The translations under genes and the position numbers were made by a program. Positions 32,873-40,403 of a DNA stretch of 64,000 nucleotides are shown here, one piece after another. The first letter of the stretch is position 1. Every line of letters begins with the position of its first letter. The notes beneath the pieces are model-generated. The model searched no databases. It was not told the DNA's origin and saw nothing but the letters and a program-made list of their open reading frames with translations. This stretch comes from Verrucomicrobiota bacterium (GTDB lineage: Bacteria; Verrucomicrobiota; Verrucomicrobiia; Chthoniobacterales; JAFAMB01), in assembly GCA_019239825.1 (NCBI GenBank), contig JAFAZK010000221.1, positions 1 to 64,000 of the forward strand, given 5' to 3'.

Positions 32873-32917
32873 GATATAGCTTGCTGTATATCGTACGATA
32901 TATAGCGCGCTGTATCG
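32873..32917. promoter_or_regulatory. Overlapping palindromes, probable PadR operator
   Basis: Three overlapping palindromes lie 7-50 bases before the PadR start: GATATAGCTTGCTGTATATC (32873-32892, imperfect), TATATCGTACGATATA (32887-32902, perfect) and GATATATAGCGCGCTGTATC (32897-32916, imperfect). The repeated ATATAGC and GCTGTAT half sites match the sort of dyads PadR dimers bind. Confidence 0.6.
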
Positions 32918-32947
32918 AGTTGTCAAATGCACGATGAAAAAGCGTCG

Positions 32948-33050
32948 CATGGGTAGCTATGGACTTATGCGACCAATGGGACTAATGGGATGGGAACCGT
33001 CGACATGGTGGTACGGCGTGCTCATAAGTGCGATGAGTCCCATTTCCCTG
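32948..33050. repeat. Paired short-word array, word AATGGGACT
   Basis: CTATGGACTTATGCGACCAA and TGGGACTAATGGGATGGGA (32955-32995) are partly mirrored by ATAAGTGCGATGAGTCCCAT (33025-33044). The array lies between the PadR gene and the end of the MDR dehydrogenase gene. Confidence 0.5.
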
Positions 33051-33090
33051 ACCCTGGAAAGGTACCCTCTCAGAAAGGCTCGCCGCACCC

Positions 33091-34101
33091 CTAGATGCTG
33101 ATCACGACTTTCCCGAAGTGCGCGCCGCTTTCCAGATGCCGGAAGGCATCCGGTGACTCGGCAAACGGGAACACGCAATCGATCACCGGCTTGACCTGGT
33201 TCTGCAACAGCGCGCGATTCATCTCTTCGAACATCTCGCGGCTGCCTACGTATACCCCAAACACGTTCAAAATCTTCGGCACGATGGAAAAGATCTCCGT
33301 CGTGGCATCTCTGCCGGATAAGATGCCGATTAGTCCGATGTTCCCACCGAAACGGCAGGCGCGCACGGATTGCTGGAATGTTCCGGCTCCACCCACCTCG
33401 ATCACGTGATCAACTCCATCAACACCAGATAAGCGTACGGCTTCCTTACCCCACTCCGGTGTCGAACGATAATTGATCACCTCATCGGCTCCGAGCTGGC
33501 GAGCCCGTTTCAGTTTTTCGTCACTACTGGAAGTCACGATCGCTTTGGCGCCAGCTGCTTTGGCGAGTTGCAGACCGAAGATGGAGACGCCGCCGGTCCC
33601 GAGAAGCAAAACGCTTTCGCCTGCGGTCAATCGGCCACGTACAACGAGCGACTGCCAGGCAGTGAGAGCGGCACAAGGTAAAGTTGCCCCTTCTTCGAAA
33701 GAATAGAGCTCCGGCAAAGGCAGCAGGCCCTCTTGATCGAACAAAACCTCCTCCGCCAACACACCGTCAATGGCGCCTCCCAGCGCGCTGCGATGGTATT
33801 CCGCTTTAAACCGTCCGCCCAGCCAGCCTTGGAAAAAACAGCCGACGACACGATCACCTGGCTTGAATCGAGAAACTCCGGCGCCAACCGCCAGAACTTC
33901 ACCCGCTCCGTCGGAACATGGGATTCGGCCTACCTGCGGTTTTCGGTCGTACTGTCCTCTCACCACAACCAAATCACGATAGTTGAGAGAGACAGCCCGA
34001 ATCCGCACTAGGACCTGTCCAGCTCCAGGATTCGGACTCGATCGGTCCACCAGACTCAGTCCATTGGGATCGCCGTATGTTTTGATTTCAAATGATTTCA
34101 T
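33091..34101 (-). CDS. MDR-family zinc-free alcohol dehydrogenase/quinone reductase
   Basis: 336 residues from the ATG at 34101, which overlaps the stop of the preceding GNAT gene as ATGA. A longer frame only runs over that gene. It is a medium-chain dehydrogenase/reductase: GAGQVLVRIRAVSLNYRDLV, CSDGAGEVLAVGAGVSRFKP-GDRV, and the Rossmann stretch VLLLGTGGVSIFGLQLAKAA. The cysteine cluster of the structural zinc site is absent, so it belongs with the zinc-free quinone-reductase-like branch. The substrate is unknown. Coupling to GNAT, SDR and Ohr genes suggests a detoxification or stress setting. Confidence 0.87.
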   Translation of the reverse strand: MKSFEIKTYGDPNGLSLVDRSSPNPGAGQVLVRIRAVSLNYRDLVVVRGQYDRKPQVGRIPCSDGAGEVLAVGAGVSRFKPGDRVVGCFFQGWLGGRFKAEYHRSALGGAIDGVLAEEVLFDQEGLLPLPELYSFEEGATLPCAALTAWQSLVVRGRLTAGESVLLLGTGGVSIFGLQLAKAAGAKAIVTSSSDEKLKRARQLGADEVINYRSTPEWGKEAVRLSGVDGVDHVIEVGGAGTFQQSVRACRFGGNIGLIGILSGRDATTEIFSIVPKILNVFGVYVGSREMFEEMNRALLQNQVKPVIDCVFPFAESPDAFRHLESGAHFGKVVISI

Positions 34102-34625
34102 TGGTTGAAAATCAGATCGAACTTGAGCTCTCTGCTTTCGCGACCCCAAACGAGCTGCGTCTTCTCGCCCGTCTGTTCGAATCCTAGCGACCGATAAATC
34201 GCGATGGCACGCTCGAGCCCATCCACCGTCCAAAGGAATATTTTCTTGAAGCCGGCTTCGCGGCAGTATCGGACTGAATCCTCTGTCAGCCACCGGCCAA
34301 GACCGGATCCTCGGACCGATCTGTCTGCGAAGAGAAGCCTGAGCTGAGCGACATCATCCGGCAACTCGCAGATAAAAACCGATCCCACGACAACTCCATC
34401 TTTTTTAGCGAGCCAAGCCTTTGAACGCCCCGGGTTCGGGTTGAGTATAAAGTCGCCCGCGATCTGAGCGCAGTAAGCCTCATGAACCGGACTGAAGCCA
34501 TAATCATGGAAATTTTGGATCCCGTGAATTTCGATCAACCGGCCGAGATCACCAGGTTCAAAGTCGTGGCTAATGGAAATACCAGCATCCAGAAGCTTTT
34601 GAGGTATGGAGGGGGTCATATTCAA
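34098..34625 (-). CDS. GNAT family N-acetyltransferase
   Basis: A 175-residue acetyltransferase of the GNAT fold. The acetyl-CoA-binding motif A is well kept (RLLFADRSVRGSGLGRWLTE, then SVRYCREAGFKKIFLWTVDG), followed by AIAIYRSLGFEQTGEKTQL. It resembles MarR-associated or YpeA-like acetyltransferases with small-molecule substrates. Translation of the MDR dehydrogenase downstream starts in its stop codon, so both are expressed together. Confidence 0.86.
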   Translation of the reverse strand: MNMTPSIPQKLLDAGISISHDFEPGDLGRLIEIHGIQNFHDYGFSPVHEAYCAQIAGDFILNPNPGRSKAWLAKKDGVVVGSVFICELPDDVAQLRLLFADRSVRGSGLGRWLTEDSVRYCREAGFKKIFLWTVDGLERAIAIYRSLGFEQTGEKTQLVWGRESRELKFDLIFNQ

Positions 34626-34626
34626 A

Positions 34627-34729
34627 AGTAATCAGTAATCAGTGTGTCAGTAATCAGAGTCCTGCTTACCCGCACTCGCTCGTCGCCAGCAGATCGCTAC
34701 TGATTACTGAATACTGCTTACTGATTACT
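34627..34729. repeat. Paired short-word array, word AGTAATC
   Basis: AGTAATCAGTAATCAGTGTG (34627-34646), followed by TCAGTAATCAG, is mirrored by CTACTGATTACTGAATACTG and CTTACTGATTACT (34697-34729). This is the clearest 7-base word array of the window; the left arm starts at the GNAT start codon. Confidence 0.8.
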
Positions 34730-34774
34730 CACCTTTGCAGCCCGCTGACTTTCCACACACCAAAGCGCTCGAGC

Positions 34775-35569
34775 CTAGACAATGGCCCGCACCACTCCTC
34801 CATCCACTCGCAAGGCTGACCCATTCGTGCCGGAGGCCAAGGGACTACACACGTAGAGGACCATATTGGCGATTTCCTCAGTTGACTCGAACCGCTTTAA
34901 AAGGCTAGTTGGCCGAACCTTCTCGAAGAACATCTGTTCAAATTCCTCAACGGATTGGTTATGCTGTTTAGCCAGGCTAGTCACAAATTCGGTGACTCCC
35001 TCAGACGCGGTCGGTCCGGGAAGAACGCTATTAACGGTCACACCGGTACCCACGGTCAATTCCGCCAAACCGCGAGCAATCGCCAGTTGGGCCGTCTTGG
35101 TCATGCCATAGTGGATCATTTCCGCGGGAATCTGCAGACCCGATTCGCTCGAGATAAAAACTATGCGACCCCAGTCACTCTTGAGCATCCTCGGTAAGTA
35201 ACCCCGAGATAAACGAACCCCGCTCAGGATATTCACTTCAAAGAAGCGTCTCCAATCATCATCCGTAATTGCAGTGAACTCTTTAGGTTCGAAGATCGAG
35301 AGGTTATTAACTAAGATCTGAATTTCCGGATAAAGCTTCAGCAGTTCATCGGCCACCGACGCTTGTCCCAGATCGCCGGCGAAGCCTTCTACTTGGGCAT
35401 CCGGAAACTTCTTTTTGATTGTATTGACGGCGATGTCGACGCGTTCTTGGGTTCGCCCGTTGAGTAGGACTTGCGCGCCTTCACGCGCAAGTCCTTGGGC
35501 AATAGCGAAACCTATGCCCGCTGTAGAGCCCGTAACCAGAGCCGATTTCCCGGCAAGGTGGAGATCCAT
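34775..35569 (-). CDS. Short-chain dehydrogenase/reductase
   Basis: A 264-residue classical SDR. Cofactor motif SALVTGSTAGIGFAIAQGLA, NNLSIFEP in the NNAG position, a serine in VFISSESGLQIP, and the catalytic YxxxK in HYGMTKTAQLAI are all present. The terminal segment PLASGTNGSALRVDGGVV is standard. It is probably NADP-dependent, since NGRTQERV lacks the acidic residue of NAD enzymes. It begins 22 bases after the ohr stop and so belongs to the same transcription unit. The substrate is not known. Confidence 0.9.
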   Translation of the reverse strand: MDLHLAGKSALVTGSTAGIGFAIAQGLAREGAQVLLNGRTQERVDIAVNTIKKKFPDAQVEGFAGDLGQASVADELLKLYPEIQILVNNLSIFEPKEFTAITDDDWRRFFEVNILSGVRLSRGYLPRMLKSDWGRIVFISSESGLQIPAEMIHYGMTKTAQLAIARGLAELTVGTGVTVNSVLPGPTASEGVTEFVTSLAKQHNQSVEEFEQMFFEKVRPTSLLKRFESTEEIANMVLYVCSPLASGTNGSALRVDGGVVRAIV

Positions 35570-35591
35570 AGTGGTGGTTCCTATGACTCTC

Positions 35592-36017
35592 TTATTCGAC
35601 CACCAGTTTTACTTCGATGTTACCACGCGTCGCGTTCGAGTAAGGACAAATCTGATGCGCTGCTTCTATCAGTTTTTCGGCGGCCGCCGGATCAACGCCC
35701 GGCAAATGGCAATGCAGCTCGGCGTTTAAAGCAAACCCGCCGGCGTCGGTTTTCCCAATCGTAACATGGGAAGTTACTTTTACTTCGCCCACCTTTACTT
35801 GCTCCTTCGCCGTGATCACTCGGAGTGCTTGACCGAAACAAGACGCGTAGCCCAAGGCAAATAATTGTTCCGGATTCGTGGTGCCCGGTTTACCCGGCCC
35901 TCCCATTTCTTTCGGCAGAGCGAAATTTACCTGTACGTTCCCGTCCGACGTTTCTCCAAATCCTTCACGACCTGAAACGACGGTTGCCACTGCGGTATAT
36001 AATGGTTGGAATGACAT
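35592..36017 (-). CDS. ohr: Organic hydroperoxide resistance protein (Ohr/OsmC family)
   Basis: A 141-residue thiol peroxidase reducing organic hydroperoxides. The catalytic pair is C60 (LFALGYASCFGQAL) and C124 (AHQICPYSNATRGN), with the supporting arginine R17 and E50 in their usual places. The length is typical of Ohr. It sits between a TetR-type regulator upstream and an SDR downstream on the same strand, which suggests peroxide- or electrophile-responsive control. Ohr is commonly regulated by OhrR (MarR type); no MarR gene is adjacent. Confidence 0.94.
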   Translation of the reverse strand: MSFQPLYTAVATVVSGREGFGETSDGNVQVNFALPKEMGGPGKPGTTNPEQLFALGYASCFGQALRVITAKEQVKVGEVKVTSHVTIGKTDAGGFALNAELHCHLPGVDPAAAEKLIEAAHQICPYSNATRGNIEVKLVVE

Positions 36018-36115
36018 GATAGCTGATTCCTGTTGGTAGTTATTTGCTACGGTCTGGTTGGGAAAGAGATTCCCGACAAGAATCAGGCTAGCGCACTTGT
36101 GGTGGGGAACAACCC

Positions 36116-36724
36116 CTAAACTGCCGCCGGAGCGATATGTAGGCCGAGCAAACGATAGGCGCCAGACTTCAGACGATCCAAGACCCGAATATCGTTGGCG
36201 ATCTTAGCCTCTTGAACCAAGCCGACGATATAGGTGTGCAATTCGTCAGCCAAAGCTCTGGGATCAGCGGCGGAAACATCTCCGCGCTCGATGGCTTCGC
36301 GGACCGTATTTTCTAAGTAGACGCGTTTCCCTTCGCTGATCTTTTGTGCCATCAAGCGAATGCTCTCGTCTTGGGTGCTCAGCTCGCAACCCAGCGATAC
36401 GAAAGGGCAGCCCAACAAGCGGCCATATCTCTGAAGTCGATCAGTTTGGGTCTGACGCACGTGGTTGAAATAGTCATCCAACCGATCGAGCGGCGGCTTC
36501 TCCGCAGAGAAAATTCGCTCCAATGTCTCCCGCAGACTTGCCCAATGATATTCATAGGCAGCAACTGTCAGCTCCGATTTAGAACGGAAAAAATGGTAAA
36601 AACTCCCCTTCTTTACGCCAGACTGCTCGCAAATTTGATCAACTCCCACCGAACCATAGCTTTGCTGAGAGATTAATTCGTGAGCGGTCCGCAAGAGCTT
36701 TAGCTTGGATTCGCACTGCCTCAT
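36116..36724 (-). CDS. TetR/AcrR family regulator
   Basis: 202 residues. The amino-terminal helix-turn-helix is clear: LLRTAHELISQQSYGSVGVD, then ICEQSGVKKGSFYHFFRSKS. The C-terminal half has the TetR_C-type helices with LGCPFVSLGCELSTQDESI, typical of the group that regulates oxidative or electrophile-responsive reductases. It precedes ohr and the SDR on the same strand. The palindrome at 36740-36757, 16 bases before the start, is probably its own operator. Confidence 0.9.
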   Translation of the reverse strand: MRQCESKLKLLRTAHELISQQSYGSVGVDQICEQSGVKKGSFYHFFRSKSELTVAAYEYHWASLRETLERIFSAEKPPLDRLDDYFNHVRQTQTDRLQRYGRLLGCPFVSLGCELSTQDESIRLMAQKISEGKRVYLENTVREAIERGDVSAADPRALADELHTYIVGLVQEAKIANDIRVLDRLKSGAYRLLGLHIAPAAV

Positions 36725-36739
36725 GAATTGAACAAGGTA

Positions 36740-36757
36740 CTTAACCGATCAGTCAAG
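36740..36757. promoter_or_regulatory. Probable TetR operator
   Basis: CTTAACCGATCAGTCAAG is an imperfect 18-base palindrome just upstream of the TetR gene. ATCAGTCAG also occurs just before the protease gene at 37180, which may be chance. Confidence 0.5.
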
Positions 36758-36786
36758 ATCAAGCGCTTTGTGAGAAGACAAATAAG

Positions 36787-36820
36787 CCTCGCGCAGAGGA
36801 CGCAAACGACGCAACGACAT
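36787..36820. repeat. Single short-word array, word GACGCA
   Basis: CCTCGCGCAGAGGACGCAAA continues with CGACGCAACGACAT and runs straight into a family A element. It is the same word as the paired array at 53521-53815, but no complementary arm is seen here. Confidence 0.5.
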
Positions 36821-37100
36821 GGAGCGGAGCTGCTTTTGACCGTGCCCAGAATCTCGCATATTTCTTTCGGGCGCGACGAAGGCCAAATTGCGTGCTAAAC
36901 AGGCAGCTCCCGGGAATTACTGCACGCGATGTTTTGTCGGATCGTGCTGCTCAGGGATTCTTGGTCCGCTCAACGCCGACAAACGTATCACGCGTAGAAA
37001 CGTTCCCGGGAGCCGCCTGCTGCGAAGGTTCGCGGCCATGCAACGACCCGAGAGGAACATTGCAGGGTTGTTGAGGCACGCTCCAAAGCGGCTCCCCTCC
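36821..37100. repeat. Family A nested palindromic repeat (copy 3)
   Basis: The outer arms are GGAGCGGAGCTGCTTTTG (36821-36838) and CCAAAGCGGCTCCCCTCC (37083-37100). The inner arms are GCTAAACAGGCAGCTCCCGG (from 36894) and TTCCCGGGAGCCGCCTGC (37003-37020). It fills the space between the divergent TetR and protease genes. Confidence 0.75.
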
Positions 37101-37191
37101 ATTCCCGGCATGCCCGCCCGTTCTCGGCGCTCCGCTCGTTTTACGTGGATTCTCGCTACTTCGTAAACTATAGAGGATAGATCAGTCAGTC

Positions 37192-38436
37192 ATGATCGCC
37201 GGCTTTATTATCTGTGTTCTCGTCGGGTACCAACTGCTCGATACAATCGCCCTCCTCCTGAATCTCCGCTCACTAAAGGAGGAAGTGCCGGCCGAATTCG
37301 CGGGAATCTACGACAAGTCGGAGTACCGGCGTTCACAGCAGTATAGCCGCGCCAAGGCCCATCTGGAGATGATCAGCTCGACCGTGATGTTAGCCGCTCT
37401 CCTCCTGTTTTGGGGACTCAACGGATTTGAGCGGCTGGATGTCTGGCTTCGCGGACTGGGCTGGCATCCTTTTTGGACCGGAATCCTTTACGTGGCCGTT
37501 TTGGCCGCTGCCCGCGAACTGCTTGAACTACCTATCGAATTGTATCGGACATTTGTGGTTGAAACCCGCTTCGGATTCAACCGCACCAGTTGGCAGACAT
37601 TCCTTCTGGATCACCTCAAGAATTGGGCGATCGCGGGCGTAATCCTTTTCGGATTTTTAGCACTCGTGCTCGGTCTGTTGCAAACCTTCGGCATACAGAT
37701 TTGGCCCGTCGCCTGGCTGGTCACCGCGGCGATTTCAATTTTGTTAACCTATCTCGCGCCCACTGTCATTTTACCGCTTTTCTTCAAATTCCAACCCTTG
37801 CCACCCGGTGAACTCAGGGATGCGGTAACTGGCTATTGTCAGCGGCTGAATTTTCCGCTCCGGGACCTGTTGGTCATTGATGGCTCGCGGCGCAGCAGCA
37901 AAGCAAACGCCTTTTTCACCGGTTTCGGTAAAAACAAGCGGGTGGCCTTATACGACACGCTCATCAACCATCATCCCGTCCCGGAACTGGTCGCTGTGTT
38001 GGCGCACGAGGTCGGCCATTACAAAAAACAGCACGTTCTCCAGCAGTTTATCCTCGCCCAAGTGAGTTTGTTTCTAGCGTTTTTGCTGGCGTCCTTTTGT
38101 ATAACTTGGCCCGCTCTATTTGCGGCGTTCGGCGTAACCCATATTTCTTATTACGCCGGGTTAGTCCTTTTTTCCCTTTTGATTCAGCCACTGGGGATCT
38201 TGTTCGGAATCGCTACCTACGCGTGGAGCCGTCACCACGAATATGAAGCCGACCGTTTCGCAGCGGAAACGACCGGCGATTCTTCACCGCTAGAGGAGGC
38301 CCTGATCCGGCTCAGCAAGGACACCCTGCATAATCTCACTCCTCACCCGCTGCTGGTTGGCCTACGTTTCACCCATCCTCCTGTTCCCGATCGTGTCCGG
38401 GCCCTTAGGGCGCTAAGTCTCCCGGCGCCCCACTGA
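37192..38436 (+). CDS. M48 (Ste24/CAAX prenyl protease 1 type) metallopeptidase
   Basis: A 414-residue integral-membrane zinc protease. The zinc site is H272-E273-x2-H276 in VLAHEVGHYKKQH, with E352 in YEADRFA as third ligand. The amino domain is the peptidase_M48_N type (DKSEYRRSQQYSRAKAHLEM and ETRFGFNRTSWQTF), and about seven membrane helices surround the site, which is the Ste24 rather than the HtpX pattern. Bacterial members are thought to remove misfolded or membrane proteins. The gene is isolated between two family A repeats, and the ATG lacks a Shine-Dalgarno site. Confidence 0.92.
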   Translation: MIAGFIICVLVGYQLLDTIALLLNLRSLKEEVPAEFAGIYDKSEYRRSQQYSRAKAHLEMISSTVMLAALLLFWGLNGFERLDVWLRGLGWHPFWTGILYVAVLAAARELLELPIELYRTFVVETRFGFNRTSWQTFLLDHLKNWAIAGVILFGFLALVLGLLQTFGIQIWPVAWLVTAAISILLTYLAPTVILPLFFKFQPLPPGELRDAVTGYCQRLNFPLRDLLVIDGSRRSSKANAFFTGFGKNKRVALYDTLINHHPVPELVAVLAHEVGHYKKQHVLQQFILAQVSLFLAFLLASFCITWPALFAAFGVTHISYYAGLVLFSLLIQPLGILFGIATYAWSRHHEYEADRFAAETTGDSSPLEEALIRLSKDTLHNLTPHPLLVGLRFTHPPVPDRVRALRALSLPAPH

Positions 38437-38505
38437 TAAGGCTTCTCTAATCGTACTCGTCCTCGAAAAGGTGGCACGTTGCCAGCGCGTGTTTGTTCTC
38501 ACCGC

Positions 38506-38790
38506 TTGGAGGGGAGCCGCTTTGGATCGTATCCCGCTACCCTAGAAAATTTCGTCTCAAAGCGAACCCGCCCAAATGCCAAAAAACAAGCGGCTCCACG
38601 AACCACCGCACGCGGTGTTTTGTCCCATCTCAGCGCTCGGGATTCTTAAACCGATCAGCGCTCCGATAGACCTAACACCCGTCGAAACGTTCCCGGGAGC
38701 CGCTCGTTTAACAAGGTACTTCGGCCTACCTCGCACCGAAAAGAATATCGCGAGATCTTCAGGCGCACGCCAAAGCGGCTCGCCTCCAAG
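38506..38790. repeat. Family A nested palindromic repeat (copy 4)
   Basis: TTGGAGGGGAGCCGCTTTGG (38506-38525) is mirrored by CCAAAGCGGCTCGCCTCCAA (38770-38789). The inner arms are AAACAAGCGGCTCC around 38583 and GGGAGCCGCTCGTTTAAC at 38695-38712. It lies 70 bases downstream of the protease gene. Confidence 0.78.
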
Positions 38791-38907
38791 GCGTTCGGCG
38801 ATCGCTCATTACATGAACCCGCCGCGCTCTTCGAGGACGATAACGCAGCTCGTGGAGACAATCCGGGTAGCTCTACGTCCTGAAGGAAAGGAGCGTCGTG
38901 GGATATG

Positions 38908-38979
38908 TGCCAGGGGGGAGAGTTGAACTCCCGACCAAGGGCTTATGAGTCCCCTGCTCTACCACTGAGCTACCCTGGC
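38908..38979 (-). tRNA. tRNA with CAU anticodon (Met elongator or lysidine-type Ile2)
   Basis: A 72-base cloverleaf. Acceptor GCCAGGG pairs with CCCTGGC, followed by discriminator A; T8-A9; D arm GCTC/GAGC; anticodon loop CTCATAA; T arm GGGAG/CTCCC with loop TTCAACT. CCA is not encoded. The anticodon stem (GGGGA/GCCCT) has a mismatch next to the loop. The AGCAGG.GACTCATAA and TTGGTCG context resembles tRNA-Ile2 (read AUA after lysidine modification) as much as elongator Met; the identity cannot be settled by eye. Confidence 0.88.
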
Positions 38980-39153
38980 AAACGCCGCGATTGCGGAGGA
39001 GGCGAAAATTAAAACAGTTAGCCCCGGATTCAAGTCTCTTTGTTACGGCTCTAGCCAAGTTGTCCCAGCCGCAGAATGTCTCGGCGTAGCCGAACATTTT
39101 CTGCTGCCAAGTTTCGTTGGCGCCGCCACAGCTTCGTTGGCGCCGCCACAACC

Positions 39154-39192
39154 TGCCTAGCTCAAAAATGCCTGCGCATTTTTGAGCCAGGC
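39154..39192. repeat. Strong hairpin upstream of the GT4 gene
   Basis: CTCAAAAATGC (39161-39171) and GCATTTTTGAG (39176-39186) form a perfect 11-base stem around a four-base loop, extended by TGCCTAG/CCAGGCA. It ends about 18 bases before the start codon at 39210. Just upstream are a hairpin with TCGGCGTAGCCGA near 39080 and a direct repeat of CTTCGTTGGCGCCGCCACA (about 39111 and 39132). Its role may be termination of upstream transcripts or control of translation. Confidence 0.6.
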
Positions 39193-39209
39193 AGGCTAGA
39201 AAGGGTTGC

Positions 39210-40403
39210 ATGCAAATCGGGCTAATCCACTATACGTCGTGGCCAACGGTCGGTGGGGTTGAGGTCATTCTTCGCCAACAAGCAGGGTTAATGGCGAAGG
39301 CGGGACACGAGGTATCCGTTATCTGCGGGAGCGGCCGCCAATTTAGCCCAAACATCAAGACGGTCGTTCTCGAGGACCTAAACATTGCCAGTCCATCGGT
39401 CACGGCCGCCCAAGCCGAAATCTGGAACGGCTATCCGGCGGCAGGGTATTTCGCCCTGGTAGAGAAACTTCGAAAGCAACTCACCCGCCTCTTGAAAAGG
39501 ATGGATTGCATCATCGTGCATAATCTGATGACCATGCCGTTTCATCTGGCGGCGACTCAGGTTTTAATCGAGCTGGCCGAGTCCGGAACAAAAATGCTTG
39601 CCTGGACCCATGACCTAGCCGCAAGCAACCAAGATTATTCGCTGCCACGAAACAGTACCGTGGACATGATCCGCGAAAAACACTCGAGCATCCGCTATAT
39701 TGCGGTTTCCCAAACCCGTGCTAACGAATTTGAGGAATTATCCGGTCACAGGGTGGACGCGATCATTCCCAACGGGATGGATCAGGTCACCGTCCTGGGA
39801 TTGACCCCGGAGGTCGAAGGCTTGGTCAACCAACTCGATAGTCAGGCAACCATTTTCCTTTATCCAACGCGAATTTTGCCCCGTAAAAACCTGGGCTTTT
39901 CGATGCAGATTCTCAAAGCACTAAACGAGCTAGGACACGCTGCCTACCTCCTGATCACGGGGGCTGCCAACCAATACAATGCGGGAGCACAGGCCCATTT
40001 GTCCGGTTTGAAGCAGCAAGCCACCGATCTGGCCATGACGGATCGCGTTATCTGGGTAAATGAGCGATTCCAGGTGGATGAACAACAGCTTCGAAGCCTG
40101 TACCTGGCAGCTGACGCCCTTTTGTTCTCTACCCGGCAAGAAGGGTTCGGTTTGCCCCTCTTAGAGGCAGCCGCCTTTCGTTTACCCATATTTTGTTCGG
40201 ATATTGAACCGTTACGCTCGAACTTAGCTGACAACGTTGTAAAGTTTGACCTGAGGGCATCCCCTAGAAATATTGGGGAAACAATTTCCCTGGCCTTAAA
40301 AACGGATCTGGCTTTTTCCAGTAGGAAACGGCTGCTTATGAACCATTCGGCGCAGACCCTTTACCGCGAAAAAATTGAGCCTTTGCTCCGCAGCTTATCA
40401 TGA
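39210..40403 (+). CDS. GT4 family glycosyltransferase
   Basis: A 397-residue GT-B fold glycosyltransferase of family 4. The acceptor domain has a glycine-rich loop after a [20 protein letters not shown] opening; the donor domain has [20 protein letters not shown] and the nucleotide-sugar motif [20 protein letters not shown] (the E-x7-E element). Its stop overlaps the glgB start as ATGA, so it is likely made together with branching enzyme. That pairing suggests a role in glycogen, maltose or trehalose metabolism, but the amino domain does not look like a GlgA glycogen synthase. Confidence 0.85.
   Translation: MQIGLIHYTSWPTVGGVEVILRQQAGLMAKAGHEVSVICGSGRQFSPNIKTVVLEDLNIASPSVTAAQAEIWNGYPAAGYFALVEKLRKQLTRLLKRMDCIIVHNLMTMPFHLAATQVLIELAESGTKMLAWTHDLAASNQDYSLPRNSTVDMIREKHSSIRYIAVSQTRANEFEELSGHRVDAIIPNGMDQVTVLGLTPEVEGLVNQLDSQATIFLYPTRILPRKNLGFSMQILKALNELGHAAYLLITGAANQYNAGAQAHLSGLKQQATDLAMTDRVIWVNERFQVDEQQLRSLYLAADALLFSTRQEGFGLPLLEAAAFRLPIFCSDIEPLRSNLADNVVKFDLRASPRNIGETISLALKTDLAFSSRKRLLMNHSAQTLYREKIEPLLRSLS

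Noticed and set aside
34102-34293. Amino-terminal extension of the MDR dehydrogenase
   Set aside because: It overlaps the GNAT gene on the same strand in another frame; the ATGA overlap start gives the usual family amino end.
38908-38979. Attachment site at the tRNA gene
   Set aside because: No integrase and no duplicated tRNA end was seen within the window.
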